A stretch of DNA of 64,000 nucleotides from Tremella fuciformis. Its lineage: Eukaryota; Basidiomycota; Tremellomycetes; Tremellales; Tremellaceae. Made by a program: the position numbers and the translations under genes. Below, in pieces: positions 20,901 through 33,245 of this stretch. The notes below the pieces were generated by a model, which was not told the origin of the DNA, did not search any database, and saw only the letters and a program-made list of their open reading frames with translations. The stretch's first letter is position 1, and the number at the start of each line of letters is the position of its first letter. The stretch spans positions 496,001 through 560,000 of the forward strand of contig CP136499.1 in assembly GCA_032768795.1 (NCBI GenBank), read 5' to 3'.

Positions 20901-22949
20901 GGGGCTCACAAATGCCTGGGTTCACGCAATGGACAGTTGATCCTCACCGGATCTGTCGTCATTGCAGTTATGACCTTCCTTTTCTTCAAGAGGAAGGGGC
21001 ATTCGCAGAATCGTGCTTCGTTCGCGTCCTCGCTCCTTCAGCTTTTGTCGATGGACTGCCTGCCCAGCCTCCTCTTGCCAAGGGTGTTGTCAACTTTGGG
21101 AGTACGGCTACAGCCCGAAGGATATCCATAGAGAAAGGATCAGGGCGGAGGGGCGGAGCATAGACTTGATACTGGACCGGCGGAGATTTGGCTGCAGCTG
21201 TCAGGATCGGAGCTTCAGAACTTCGCAAAGACGGCAGCGGCAGGCCTCGACTTCGCAGCCGCTCACAGCCCGACAAGTGACCGTCCGCACCGTCCGACAT
21301 TTGGTCCTATGCACGGCTTGCGAAGCTGAAAATCTGGCGGACAACCTGCCCTTATGACCGAATCAACCCTGCAAGTTGAGGCCAAGGTGACCGAGGTAGC
21401 GACCCAATGAATGGCGTAGCGAAACGAAAAGGCAAGCGGTCCCGACGACTCTGCATTCATGGCTCGTTGAAATCTCTATTGCCGTACTCAGCTTTGATCT
21501 GTGCGCGTACGGGGCAGGAAGAATGGGGAAGCCAGCAGACTTCATCCGCAATTCATTCGCCAGCAGCGCCACAATCTCCGCAATCTCGGCCCTTCAGGTG
21601 CAGCAAACCTAGGGAACACCAGACGACTAAGGCTACTGGCTGGTCCAGGTGGCTCTCGCACCCTCCAGCGCAAGCTCGAAGGTCAAAGACGGACTATTCG
21701 CGACGTCGCTGGAACACTTCGCCAGATCCCGCCACATCGGTTTCAGTAAGGTCAATATTGCCTGCGCTGCCGATATCATCGTGATCGGTTTTCTTCGTTG
21801 GCTATAGGGACCCAAACGGCGCTCTGTAGCCTCGTCGGGCTGCCCTGCTCATCGGTACAATTCCCATGTCCCATCACGAACGTTCGGCAGGCGCACCACC
21901 GGCTGGAGCTGAGGCCGTCAGTCGACAATGTCAGTCGATTGTCCGCGTCCCTACTTGGATGCGGTCATCGGGATCTTCCTCGACAATCACCGCTACTTTG
22001 CGTATTAGCAGAACCCGCTTCTCCGGCGGCGACAGTTTCGACCCCGAGACGGAAAGGGCGCATTGGACAGCCTCGGACAACCTTCGAGTGGCCTGGTGTC
22101 TTGGGCGGACCTTCACGCGACGTTCATGCACCTCTACATGAATTAGGACCAGCTCGCTGCTCGCATATGGCGAGGACGCCTCGATCTCTATGGGATTCTT
22201 ACGTCTGGAGAGCGCCTCGGCAGATCGACCTCGGCAAAATGTGTCCTAAAAGCTCGTCAGCGCTCGATGCGATGCAGCGCTCCGTGTCATATGGGTCATG
22301 CCGGCGATATCCAATCATATTTGGGGCATGTAAGTTTTGCGTGACGCTTTGTGCGGACGTAATGACCCTGGCCGATCACTAGCGACGACCGCAACGAGGC
22401 GTCTTCGTCGTTGGGCTTTCCCCCTTCCGTTGCCGACCTATCTGTTGTGCACGTCATACCGCACCGAGGTTTTGTTCAATGCGGCCGACCCCACTTGTCA
22501 CTGGACGCGGAAAGCATCGGCTCGCTTTACTCAAGGTCCTAATTTCGAGAACGGTTCAGAGCTCCGCCGCAGGTGTCCACGATCTATACACATCCTCCGA
22601 ACTGTTTACATGCGATTTCTCCTGAGTCTCGGCCATCAGCACCGATATTCGGAGGCTGCGAGCGCCGCACACATAATTGCCTCGCTTGTGCGTTCGATAG
22701 AACACCCGCACATGGTGATAGCAGTTGCCGGGCCACGACGGTCATGGACTCAGCGGTCATTCTCCGATTCCACATCCGCGCTATGGTACATGCCTCCAAC
22801 ATGCTACCACAGGCCTATCGAGATCGCCTCCCCACCGCATCCAAATGCCTCTCTTTAATCATGCCCGCCCGCCAACACCGTCAGTCAAGGTAGACGAAGT
22901 GACGCGCATACCTGGCAATATGCGGCCTTTTGAGCAAGAGCCGAAGACC
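17956..22949. other. Long gene-poor region, probably decayed repeats
   Basis: Many short open frames occur on both strands, but none continues across plausible introns or shows a family motif. One plus-strand segment near 21080-21180 (EYGYSPKDIHRERIRAEGRS) has coding-like composition without a recognised family. The dense overlapping short frames and lack of long exons suggest old transposon remnants. I could not define any element boundary. Confidence 0.35.
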
Positions 22950-25246
22950 GTTATCATCCCGGCTCCTGACCCGGCGGCCCTTGCAGGAGCTTCGCCGTGT
23001 CCAGCGACTCACCTTGTCATCCAATGCCTTCTCATTCCCGCCGACGCCCGCTAGATCATCGATCGCAGCTGCCAGGTTCACGATAGCGCGCTCAGAGACG
23101 ACAGGCGGACGGCCCAGACCGAGGGCTTGAAAATGACGCACGTGCGCGGAGGCGGGCAGCGTTTTTGTGACGGTATCCGCCTTATCGTCTGCAGAGCTGA
23201 CGTACGCATGTCCACGTTGCCGGTGTCGACGAGGTCTCGCTCGGATCAGATGATGCCTCATATCGATGTGTTTGGTCCGAGCGTGAGTGGTGGGCTTCCC
23301 TGAGCAAATACCTGAGCAAAACAGCCTCCTTCGCGTGGCTTCGGCTACAGCGACGCGTTCGGCCCCGATGGTCAATGTCGAGACCGTGGCTTGCCGGCGA
23401 GATGATCAGGTTATTGGCGAGCCCCCATACCTCATCAACCAGCCTGTGGTGGACCTCTGAGTGTCTCTGCAACCCGCCCGGTCCGAACCACCCGTCCTTG
23501 CAACTCACCCTGAACACCTCTGCCGCCGAGAGTGAGCCCGATTGTTCGGGTGTGTGCTAAGTACGTCAGGACGAACCGTGCGAGGTAACCATATTGACGG
23601 CTAGGTGCTGCGAGCGCTCGGAAAAAAAAGCGAACCGAGGCCGCGAACATGAGGTCAGGTCTGGATGCAGCGCGCTAGCCTTGAGACACACCCGACAAAC
23701 TCTTGATAAGGCCTTACTGCGGCTAGATCACCGCCTACAGCCTCTATTTTGGTTTCTTCTGTGGTGTTCGGGGACCGAGCGTTCGAGCACCCTAACGATG
23801 TAGGCGGGCTGGCTAAGCCAGATCGTCCGCCTAGCCTTGTCCTGCGATACTTTCATCCCGAGCACAGTTCCGACGTTGCCTATGAGGGTGTTTGTCCACT
23901 CAGCCTTTAGGGCGGTCCACAGGGCGTCTATCTCCCCCGCAACGACGCAGCGACAACGATAGCGTCGATATAGACCAAGACATACACACTTCGGCCTTGT
24001 CGGTCCCGTCGGACATGCAGTCTCCTGTCACCGTTCGTCCTTTGGGAGCCCAGTCGACGTAGGGTCCGTCCTTGCTCTTCCCAACAGTTCCTCGCTGACT
24101 GCTTTAGGCCGTATAGGCTCTTTAGGAGCAACAGGGCGTCGCACCCTGGCCTCCTCCGCACCCCGTCGGGGTACCGAATATGGACCTCTGTGTCGATAGG
24201 ACTGTTCGAAACGCCCCTTCGACGTCAGCCTGTGCGACGACCCTGCGTTTGATCGCTGCGATCGCTAGGAGCAGCCTTAATGATCTCAGTTGGCCTACGG
24301 CTGCAAACGTCTCTTCAAAGTCGGCACACGGCACCTGCTAGAAATCCTGGGCTAGGAGCCGAGCTCTGTATATGACGGCGTGGCCGTCGGCATCGGTCTT
24401 GACCTTGAACACCCATCGCGAGCAAACTGCTTTGCGGCCTGCAGGAAGTGCCACCCGCCACATCCCCTTGCTGTCGATGTTCACTATATCCTGCTTCATG
24501 GCGGCCGACCAATCAGCTCTGTCGATGCCAACCATGGCCTCGGCTAGGGTCCGAGAATCGACGGTCATCACGGGGTCATCGGCCGCCTTGGCCGACAGGA
24601 AGGCAGAGCGGTTGTGCAACAGCCATGCGATCGCACCGAACTTTGCGGGTGTTTTTTTTTCTCGCGGACGGGTCGTCCGGCAGCGCTCGTAGCTGCAGGA
24701 GGCGGCGGAGGCGGCGTTGTGATGGAAACATACACCCAGCGTCCGGCCACAGGGATGACAGGCCGATTGGTGGCGCGGAGAGACGGAATGGTCGGGGATA
24801 GATTTGCTTGGGCGTCTTGCAAGTGGTCATTGCGGTATCATCAATCGTGAGCTCTTCCACTGTGATTTCCACAAGTTTCGCAGTCTTCTGGAGTTGCCCG
24901 GGCCCTGACTGATCTTCAGATAGCTCCAGATCCTCCTTGTCATCATTTCTGCCGACGTCACCGCTGATCTCGTGGCCGCCGACGCCAACGAGCTGGAGTT
25001 GCTCAAGGTTCGTTTCGAGTCACGTTATCAGCAGCCGCCTCACAATGTCTCGAGCAATTTGATGTCTCTTCTATAGGCAATCTCGCCCGTGCCGTCGAGC
25101 TGGACAATCCAGCCTCTCTGCGTCTCACTCTGATCGAGTATCCGGCACGCCTCGCAACGCTCTGTCGTGGATGAATCTTTACGGCGGAACTGAGACGGGA
25201 TCTGCGCATGACATCGTTGGCCGAGTCGCAGGACGGAACTTGGGCT

Positions 25247-25669
25247 TCAATCACGCCCTGTGAGTGCCGTCCATGCGGATAGGCTAGTCTTGGCTGACGT
25301 CGATAGCTTCATGATGATCACGGCCGCATATCGGGATGCGAAAGACCAATAGGCGCGAGGGAGACGGCTATCAGCCAACATGGCGGCCGTCGTGGATTCG
25401 TTGGTGCGTATCGTTCCTTCAGCCGCCCCTTTCAGCTCTGGCGTATAGTGCGGGGTCATATAATGCTGTATCCCGGCTGACTGATAGGCACCGCGAGCTT
25501 CTAGGCTATCAAACTCGCCTCCGCCGTCGCTGCGAATGACTCGGACACGATCTCCGAGTACCTCTCGAACTTGCCTAGAGACTGCCGCAGGGCGTTGAAA
25601 GACTCTGACATCCGACCTATCGGGCCACGCCAAGGATACCTCACTCGAGCTTTCGATGGCTGCGAGCAT
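25247..25669 (-). pseudogene. Copia integrase core fragment
   Basis: A 140-codon open stretch holds the second half of the integrase catalytic core: VRVIRSDGGGEFDS (second catalytic Asp), MTPHYTPELKGAAEGTIRT (catalytic Glu region) and AYWSFASRYAAVI. The upstream zinc-binding part and first Asp are frame-shifted. It belongs to the decayed copy 2 element. Confidence 0.8.
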
Positions 25670-26030
25670 GTTCTCGCACCCGTTGGTGGACGTCTCGAAC
25701 GGCCGGGTGATGTCGACATCAACGCCGTCAGCGTCACCGCCGCCTCTGAGCAGCGGGGCGTCGCCGGCCGCCGGCCGCCGGCAACCGTGTCTTCTTAGTG
25801 CGGGGGCACACCGCGCAGCTACCAGTAGCGGTGACGAATGGATCGGCCTTATAGACTCGCCAGGGCTCGGTTAAGTAGACCTAGCTCTGTAAGTCGCTCG
25901 ACGCCGATATGACCTAGACGCTAATTTTCACCCTCCAGCGGTGATTGGGTGTCGACAGGGGCTGCAAGCAAGATCGTAGGATGCGTCCTGCCGAGTCGCA
26001 CGGTCCGAAGTGAGGCTTTCCTCCGTAGGG

Positions 26031-26345
26031 CTAGCGTCTCCTGCCGTCGCTCAAGCGTCCCGCCATAGCCCTTAAGGTCGGCCCGCCAGCCCCATCGCAG
26101 AAGCCTTGATAGCGAGCAGAGGCTGACTCTCGCAGCCGGGACGTGATTGACGTCTCGGAGGGTGAGACGTTGCCCTGCAACAAGACCAAGTCTACCTCGC
26201 CTACCTCGACAACCTGCATTGTGCTGGTGTTTCTCGCTATCCCGACGACTCGGAGTGTGTCGAGACAACGCACACGCTCTAGAATCGACCGATGCAGGGT
26301 CAAATGGTCGGTGGCCCCGCTATCTAGAACCCAGACGGGCTCGAC
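26031..26345 (-). pseudogene. Copia aspartic protease fragment
   Basis: The minus strand reads VWVLDSGATDHLT followed by a beta-rich stretch (VVEVGEVDLVLLQG) and HVPAARVSLCSLSRLL. This is the usual order of the retropepsin D-S-G-A active site and the flap/C-terminal region in copia polyproteins. A frame change occurs inside, so it is not functional. Confidence 0.75.
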
Positions 26346-27100
26346 GGCCTCTGACTCGACTTGTAGGGTATCTGCGGCGAACAGAACGTCGCCACTAGCC
26401 TCTACTGACCCGTCGTTGGACCACGGGTTTTCGAGCTGGTCGGAAAGACGATGCGATTGTCGCTGTCCTCATCGCGCTTGGCCCATACGGTGGTGGCAAC
26501 AGTGAGACCGGCCCATGGATCCATGTCGATTTCCAGGGCTGCAGCGAGCAGCCCCAAGTCTTGAACTAGATGGGATTGCGAACCTCTTATCGGTCGCGGC
26601 GGCTGCATCCTGCCGGTCTTGAACGTCCTTACGTTCACCTCGGCCGCCTCTCTGTCGTCCAGGACGTCCGCCGCGGCCCTGCGGTCCACCGCTCTGCAGT
26701 TCCACGGCCTTCTTGCAGGAATCACGCTTCCAATAGGGTGCGCTCTGATGGATAGCCTCACGGGCAAAGCTCCGGGATCGTTATCGTCGTTGACGTTGTC
26801 TCCATGTATACCAATCTGCGAAATGTATTTTATGTAGGATCAGGGAGTTGCGCCTGCCTGCCTTACTCGTACGCAGCATTGCTCTGCCTAGACGCTCACT
26901 CACTCTCGACAAGTTTGATCGCGGGGGCCCGGATGACTGCATCTTTCCTATCTTGAACTTGGAATGTTGATGTTGATCCATGCGGATGATCTTGCATCGA
27001 ATCGGTCTCGGTCAAGTGCGCGAATTGATTGGCGGTAGCTTCAGACACCTGCATCCTGTGGGTCACAAGTTCGGCTTCCTCTGTTGTCAGGTCAGCCATA

Positions 27101-27712
27101 CCTCTTTGTTGCTTTTGATAGTACGAGGATGCGCCCCACAGGTACTGGAGACCCGCTACTGAGCCTGAGGTGGGTTGGAGTTTGTGATCCGAGCCGAATG
27201 ATCGTTCAAATCACAAGCTGATGTTTTCGCTCGATGACACCGTCGATGTCATGTTGACGTTACGCGCAAACCGACAGGAGACGCACAAGACACACGCGAC
27301 CAGAGTCATGGTGAAGACTGACCCCCCCCCCCCCCCCCTTTTTCTTTCTTGCTCTTTGCTCTTTGGCCCGAGCCAGCCTTCGTCCCGTCCGTAACAGTAC
27401 AGTGCCGATGACCTGGCCACGCTCAGCCAGAGGGACGAGTCAACCGTCCTCGGCGCCGCGTGGCACCAAAGCAGTACGTTTAGGGGTACGCCTCCCCTCG
27501 AGGCGGAAGACTCGAAAGTGAGAGCGCCAAGCAAACAACCAAAGTCCATGGTGAGGTACGCAATGCTTAGTCGATGCAGGAAGCCATTTGGTGGAGCTGT
27601 GTGAGACACGCACAACGAGTGGTTCTCCTCTACCGCAGACGGTCGGCATTGGAGGCAAGCCAAGACGCTTTGTGAGACCGCTTTGGACAAGCTGAAAGAA
27701 AACGCCGAGCGC
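27101..27712. other. Intergenic with poly-C tract
   Basis: A run of 17 C at 27322-27338 is followed by a T-rich stretch. Overlapping minus-strand frames (27211-27723) are not convincing as genes. Confidence 0.4.
27322..27338 (+). repeat. Poly-C tract (17 nt)
   Basis: Seventeen consecutive C follow GACTGA and precede TTTTTCTTTC. It lies near the 5' end of the minus-strand copia copy 2. Confidence 0.75.
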
Positions 27713-28123
27713 TCAGTGATCACAGTGGCCGACCCTCGAATTTAACGCTGACGTTGAGCGCTCCCACTTCGGTATGATGACTTCCACCTCATCGGAGGAT
27801 ACAAGGTCGACCTCGCCCTCGCTTTCTTTCGCACATATCAACGACGGACGGACCCCAAATGGGTCGGCCACACCGGTAAACACCAGCACGATGGCGAGAG
27901 CGAGGGCGACGACGACGACGACGATGACGATGACGATTACCACGGGCGAGGGCGACGAGTGATTCTGGGGCGTGAGCTCGCCCCCGCAACAAGGAGATTC
28001 TTCGCCAAATGAGCAAGTCGATCCACACGGAACGGGAGGAATGCTCGAAAGGCAAGAAGGAGCCCAAGCCGTCCAGTGAGGCGAACGAGGCGTGGGCCAC
28101 GGAGATGGGCCTGAGCATATCAA
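27713..28123 (-). CDS. Possible small single-pass membrane protein
   Basis: The minus frame encodes a Cys/Pro/Ser-rich N-terminal part, one strongly hydrophobic segment (about 24 residues of V, I, L and A before FTGVADPFG) and an acidic cytosolic-like tail (KESEGEVDLVSSDEVEV). This layout occurs in small fungal surface sensors, but the hydrophobic segment comes from a simple GTC/ATC repeat and could be chance. A plus-strand frame at 28009-28506 overlaps and is equally undecided. No family was recognised. Confidence 0.25.
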   Translation of the reverse strand: MICSGPSPWPTPRSPHWTAWAPSCLSSIPPVPCGSTCSFGEESPCCGGELTPQNHSSPSPVVIVIVIVVVVVALALAIVLVFTGVADPFGVRPSLICAKESEGEVDLVSSDEVEVIIPKWERSTSALNSRVGHCDH

Positions 28124-28600
28124 GGCTGCCCAACAGCTCTTGCTTCGCTGAGCACAGCCAGAGCGACATATCGGGCGGCCACCAGAACCCGGACCAGGCC
28201 ATTCGCGGAGCGAATAGCAAATTGACGAAGGTCCTTTTACTCACCGCTCATCGTCAGAAAGACAGTCACGCCATGCGACGGGCAGAGCTTGGAGTCGTCA
28301 CTCAGCGCGCCCCTTGCCGAGCTCAGCGAGTCCTCGGGGAAACTGGCGTAACCTGCCTTCCGTGGTCTTCTCCTCGTCGTTGGCTTCTGCAGACACATCG
28401 CCAGGCCGCAGCGATACCGAGTTCCCGGCATCGAGCTCCCTCCCTGTTCCTCACCGATTTCCCCTCGTCAAGTCACCACCTGCACGAGCCACTCAATCCT
28501 CGCTAGCTATCTCAGTGAGAGCTTCGCCTACCTCGACCGTGCCCACGCCGCAGCCTGTTTGACCCCCGAGCGATACAGGACGTCGTGACAAACACGCAAA

Positions 28601-28651
28601 TCAGCATCAGCATCAGCATCAGCATCAGCATCAGCATCAGCATCAGCATCA
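28601..28651 (+). repeat. Hexanucleotide microsatellite (TCAGCA)n
   Basis: About eight perfect copies of TCAGCA in tandem. No supported gene contains it. Confidence 0.85.
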
Positions 28652-30372
28652 AGACGTGCGGGCCGCGTATGCCACAGCGACATGACCCTCTGACCCCAGA
28701 CCCATGAAGCGCCAAAGCGGTTGGCATGCCAAGCAAGGTCACTGACTTGGGCGCAGAGGCGGTGGACGTGGCCAGAGGATTGGCATAAAAGAATGCATGG
28801 CAGGTGAGATGGTGTCTCGTCATGCCACGACAACTGTTCATGTTCTAACAGGCGAAGCAGCGTGGACACTGGAGGAACAGCGGCGCTGGTCACGGAGACC
28901 GGATCGCATGCGGTTCACCGACCAGGACATCAGTCGGGGCTTTTCGACACCCACCACGGCGCGTCGCCCGAGGGACACAGGGCAGTGACACTTCGTAGCG
29001 CCGACCGTGACAGAGGCGAACACTACCATCTTGCGTGCCCGCGTGTCGTGTGTACTGGTGCACGTCACATCCTTGCCCCAGAAACTCGTGTCGAGTGGAC
29101 GACGACGTGACTACGTCGCTGTTATACATCCCTGTGGGAGAGGAGATGCGTACCTCGCCCGCCTCGTCCACTTTGGTTGGTAGACTGGCACACGCTGATT
29201 TTGAGGCTTATGGCATGCTGAAATAACTCGGTGAGCTAATTTATGAGCGCCCATTCAGATCTTTTGCTACAACAAGTGGCCAACACCCAAGGGAGACGGA
29301 CAAGACCATTCACGGCGGACGTGAGAGGCGTCCGTCTAGCAGACAGCTCTTGCGCCGAACGTGTGGAAAAACATGCGTGCATGCGCCCGTACGCACCCTC
29401 CTTATCGAGCCTGTCTTCCCCATTCTACAATGCTTCCTACCTAAAAGTCCTCAACAGACCAGTATACCCATCCATCCGACCTGTTGACGGTTATATCATT
29501 GGGTTTGAGATCTCGATGGCCGACCACCTCGTATAACTGGAAGGGGTGTACACCTTGTTCAACATTTGTATCATCTCCGTGTCACCTGCAAGACTCTCCC
29601 CTTTGAGGCGACCAAATCGCTCCGATTGATAATCTCCATGGCAAGCTTGCGGCAATCTCGATGCTATAAAGTCCATGATGAGGCGAGAAATGTGTGACCT
29701 CAGGTACGTGGCTGATAGCCATTTGGTCCGCCAATCGCTCTCTCTTTCCAGCTCGTGCTACTGCTCAAATGGCGCGGGAAACCAGGTCTTGGTGAACGCC
29801 AGCCATGAATTCTGACCAGTGACAGGCACTCAACGAGTCCGCAATTGTCAGCGTCTCGTCTTCCGCGACAGCGGGATGACGGGGACGTTTGAAAAGCTGC
29901 TCATCCTTTTGATTCGTGAAAGATTGCGCGTGCTCATGCTCGTGCTCGGTTGGTCCCTCCACTCTCTCTGCTGACGGTCCCGCACGTCTACTCTTGCGCA
30001 AGTAGGCTGGAGTTCACTCGTGGGCTGGGCTCTGGCAGCATGACATCGTCAGTTGTTCGGACTGATGAGGTAGCGCGGCAAGGATGGAACACTAGGGTGC
30101 GAGCGCGAGCTGTGCATGGCAGAGAATGGTCCACGATGGGACTGTCTCTCCATCTCGTCATCGCCCTCACATAAGGCTCGGAGAGCCATGATGTAAGTCT
30201 AGACCCTCGTTAAGTTTGCATGGGGGCTACTCCCTTCGTAATACACCATCTCCCCGTCTCTATCTCTAGCTCAGTATTGCAAACAGCTACTACGATCTCT
30301 CACTTGTTCAGCTTGCCCGGCACCGTCTTGGCTGACCCTCGCGTGCCTTGGCAAAGTCGGAGAGTCTCTGAC
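28652..30372. other. Gene-poor stretch
   Basis: Open frames here are short and mutually overlapping, and none has a domain signature. A minus-strand frame near 29490-29676 (HGDYQSERFGRLKGES) has coding-like composition but could not be extended. Confidence 0.35.
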
Positions 30373-31181
30373 TCATAACGACGGGCTTTGAACAGAGACC
30401 GCGAGGGGCACGGGAAACACTCGGCGTCTGGTCCCATCCGTCATGCTGTATCCATCAGTCGACGAAAGCTGCGTCTGATGTCGGCAGTGGAGTAGCAGCC
30501 ATCTTGTGTGCGGCTGGGCTGGGTAGAGACTTGCCGTCAGTGTCGCAGTTCGGGTGCTCTCTGTCGAAACTTGCCATACATGGGGCAGGTCTGGGCAGCC
30601 ATCAGTACTCGACCTCCATCGAGGGCAACAAGGAGAACGTGCAATAGTCCCGACGGTAGGCCCGAAGAATCTCGAAAGGTGCATCAAGCATTTGCGCTCG
30701 GGCGATACGCCTGGACGATGCCTACGCCGGCATCGAGGCGAAGTCGCGACAAGAATAGGCGGCCTTGTTCCACAAATGTTCGCGAGGGAACATCCGAATC
30801 TCATTGATCGAGACTTCGGGATACTGCAACAAGGTGCGAGAGACGTGACGATGCTGACGATGCGTCAGCTAGACCGCTGAGAGGGCGACCAGCGACTTGG
30901 GAGTCAAATTCATCAAGCGATGGATGCGCATTGCTGAAGCGCGCGGGACCAATCACCATGGTTGACCCGAGCTTGTTGACGACCGTGTCGCCCAACGAGG
31001 TGCTGCTCGCCTCATGATCCTCGCACCAGGTCTCCCTACATTCGTCGAGCCTTGGCTGTATCTCCTGAGGGCTCTGACCGGTGAGCTCGAACCGTGGCAT
31101 GTCCCCGCTAGACACCTCGAGGCACAGCTTGTCTAGCCCCGGCAGGGGCTGGGTCGATGATACGCCGATATATGATTCCAT
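30373..31181 (-). CDS. Hypothetical protein, three exons
   Basis: Model: exons 31181-30897, 30823-30726 and 30670-30373, about 226 residues from MESYIGVSST. Introns of 73 and 55 bp keep phase; the first contains a CTAGCTGAC-like branch site and ends GTTGCAG. The first two exons read like a globular acidic protein (CLEVSSGDMPRFELTG, INEIRMFPREHLWNKAAY). The third is compositionally biased, and its acceptor (CGAG) is weak, so the C-terminus is uncertain. No family was recognised. The start lies only 18 bp from the divergent plus-strand frame at 31200. Confidence 0.42.
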
Positions 31182-31199
31182 CGCTGTGAAGATGCCTAA

Positions 31200-32531
31200 A
31201 TGGTCTCATCCATACCGCGGTGCAGCGTTCAACGCCAGATGCCGTGTGGAGAGAAAGTGAACAGAAGAATCGTGGACACTGTGCTTCAGCCCCGAGTCGT
31301 TCGCTCGCCAATCTCGCCACATCGCCTCATCGCCCGACCGACCGAACCAACGCGAATATTCAGGTCAGACTTAAGCGTCAATAATCGTCGTGTGAAGGAT
31401 GTTGCTCGGCGAGAGACCAGACAACTTGTCTATGCCGATGCCATTCCGCTGAGGGAGATCGACTCGCAGCACAAGCAACAACCGGAGACCGTCCAGCTCT
31501 GCAGTCTGAGCTACAATGAGCTACAAGAGCGGACCGAGGGCGAGCTGGCTCACAAAGCTTTTATCGATCACCCCATCGATCTCGAGAGCAGAGACACCCT
31601 GATCAAGCACCAGCTCCCCGCCCTGCTTCAACAACGCCTGACCCTCTTCCGAGATCTCGTCATCCTTGTCTTCTGCATCCTCGTCGCGGCAAGCATCCTC
31701 ATCGTCACTTGCCACGACGAGTGGCTGGAATAGTGGCGCTATCAATGTATCGCCTTGACCAGACGGATGTGAGTGGGCACGCGTTGCGCCGTTCCATTTC
31801 CGTATGGATGTCCTCGGCTGGTGCCTATCGACGAGGCCGACTTTGTACCAAAGCGTATCATTGCGACAAGAGGGACCAGCCAGCCGTCCACCGTCAGTCC
31901 CTTGATAATGCCCAAGCCCACTCCGACCCATATTGGCGAAGAGGAGCCGGAGATGCCCTTGGAGAACGATCTGGATCAGAAAGCGTTGGCTCCCGCAAAG
32001 CAAGAACTCGCGAGGAGATTGAATCAGGCGGATCCTCCGATCGCCGCCGAAGAATGCATCGACCGGAAGCTCGCTCGGATATCTGGTAGAAGTGTACCTT
32101 TGACGAGCAGCGAAGGGACCAAGTCGAACGTGACTGAAGCACTGCGGGCGATGGCTACGGGTCACGGCACCTCGGGGGCCATCAACAACAAATCTGTGCC
32201 CTTCGCCGGCCGGTGGGCACTGTCTGACGCTTACGTGCAGATTCGCTGTCCATCTCGGCCCTCCGGTCGTTTACGCGGCTCGGGCACGTTCTCCCCTGCT
32301 CCCTTCAACACCTCTCCCTCAAAATCGCCCGTGCACCAACTGGGGGCGGCTCGGTCGCCGCCCGTATCACCACAAAAGATGCCTTTGGATATGGACGTCG
32401 AGGAGAGCAACAGGCGTGGTCCGTGGTCAGAGGTGCAAGACTGGAGGCGGAGTCTGGACGTGCGACGGGAGGACCCTCTGACCTCGTGTGATACTCCTTT
32501 TGCCAAAGCCACGACATATACCAGCCTCTGA
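31200..32531 (+). CDS. Hypothetical protein(s), exon structure unresolved
   Basis: Two plus-strand frames look coding. The frame at 31200-31733 has a charged helical part (LSYNELQERTEGELAHKAF) and ends in a hydrophobic segment (ILVFCILVAASILIV) that could be a tail anchor. The frame from about 31845 to 32531 (ADFVPKRIIATRG, then PLENDLDQKALAP and a Ser/Pro-rich tail) is preceded by a GTGAGT donor near 31767. I could not join them with consistent phases. An overlapping acidic minus-strand frame (31521-32165) is an alternative. No family was recognised. Confidence 0.3.
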
Positions 32532-33245
32532 TGGACCTCGCAGGCCATGTGGACCTGGTTCACGGAAATTCGAGAGGGGACCCAGCGGTAGAGTGTGAGC
32601 TCTGGCGGTCGCTATATCAGTATCGATCCGGTTGCTGCTAAGCTTGATGTCCAGCGAGGTGATGATGGCATTGGGACTCGGAAGACAAAGAGATAAGGAG
32701 AGCAGCGTCACAAAGAGGGGAAAAGAAAGCAATGCGTGATAGACGATTGGGTTAGATGGGGAATGCAATGAGATGGATTGACGTGATAGACTGGGTCAAG
32801 CTCGGCGCGCGCGTGCACTTGTGTGTGTGAGAGAGAGAGAGATAGAGAGAGACGTCAAAGCGCCTAGGCAGCCCAAACCCGGTGAGGGTGATGCAGCCAA
32901 ACGAGCAATCAAGCCGGAGGCGGTTCTGTCGCGGCGGGAACCAGATTTACCTACCTGTGCCTCACTCTAGAGGAGAGGAGGGAGCAAGATGTCGCGTTCA
33001 GTGAACACTGGGTGGTCTATGGTCGATAGCCTTGCGAGTCAATACATCTGCCAGGATGACTTACCAGGTGACAGAAGTATAATACGTTCTCGAAGGAGGA
33101 CTAGCTCTCTGTCAGACATGTATATATACATGTCGAGTACCCTACTTTCACGTCCGTGGTGACGCAAGTCGTGATACAAGACAAGGCGCACCTTCAATCG
33201 GAGGGGTTTATACAGTAGGAAGCAAGGGCATGTACAAAGGGCCGA
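32532..33245. other. Intergenic with short GT and GA repeats
   Basis: The stretch contains a TG/GA-rich microsatellite near 32818-32852 and no supported gene. Its right end is the 3' flank of the minus-strand protease-like gene. Confidence 0.5.

Larger units (their letters stand above)
22950..27100 (-). mobile_element. Ty1/copia retrotransposon, decayed copy 2
   Basis: Read from right to left, the minus strand carries recognisable pieces of all pol domains in copia order. A gag-like start near 27099 comes first. Protease is near 26340 (VWVLDSGATDHLT, with the D-S-G active site). Integrase is near 25670-25250 (RSDGGGEF, AYWSFASRYAA). RT is near 24620-23920 (RWVFKVKTDADG, LKSLYGLKQS). RNase H runs to about 23010 (TKHIDMRHHLIR, SSADDKADT). 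Frameshifts and stops interrupt every domain. The RT, RNase H and tail (LAAAIDDL...EKALDDKV) closely match copy 1, so both belong to one family. The copia-type order protease-integrase-RT-RNase H is plain. LTRs were not located. Confidence 0.85.

Noticed and set aside
28601..28651. Possible CRISPR-like or regulatory repeat array
   Set aside because: It is a perfect 6-bp tandem repeat with no spacers, which is a simple microsatellite.
31521..32165. Minus-strand 214-codon frame with an acidic end
   Set aside because: It overlaps plus-strand frames of comparable quality. The acidic part has coding-like composition, but no splice model or family supports it, so it was not listed as a gene.
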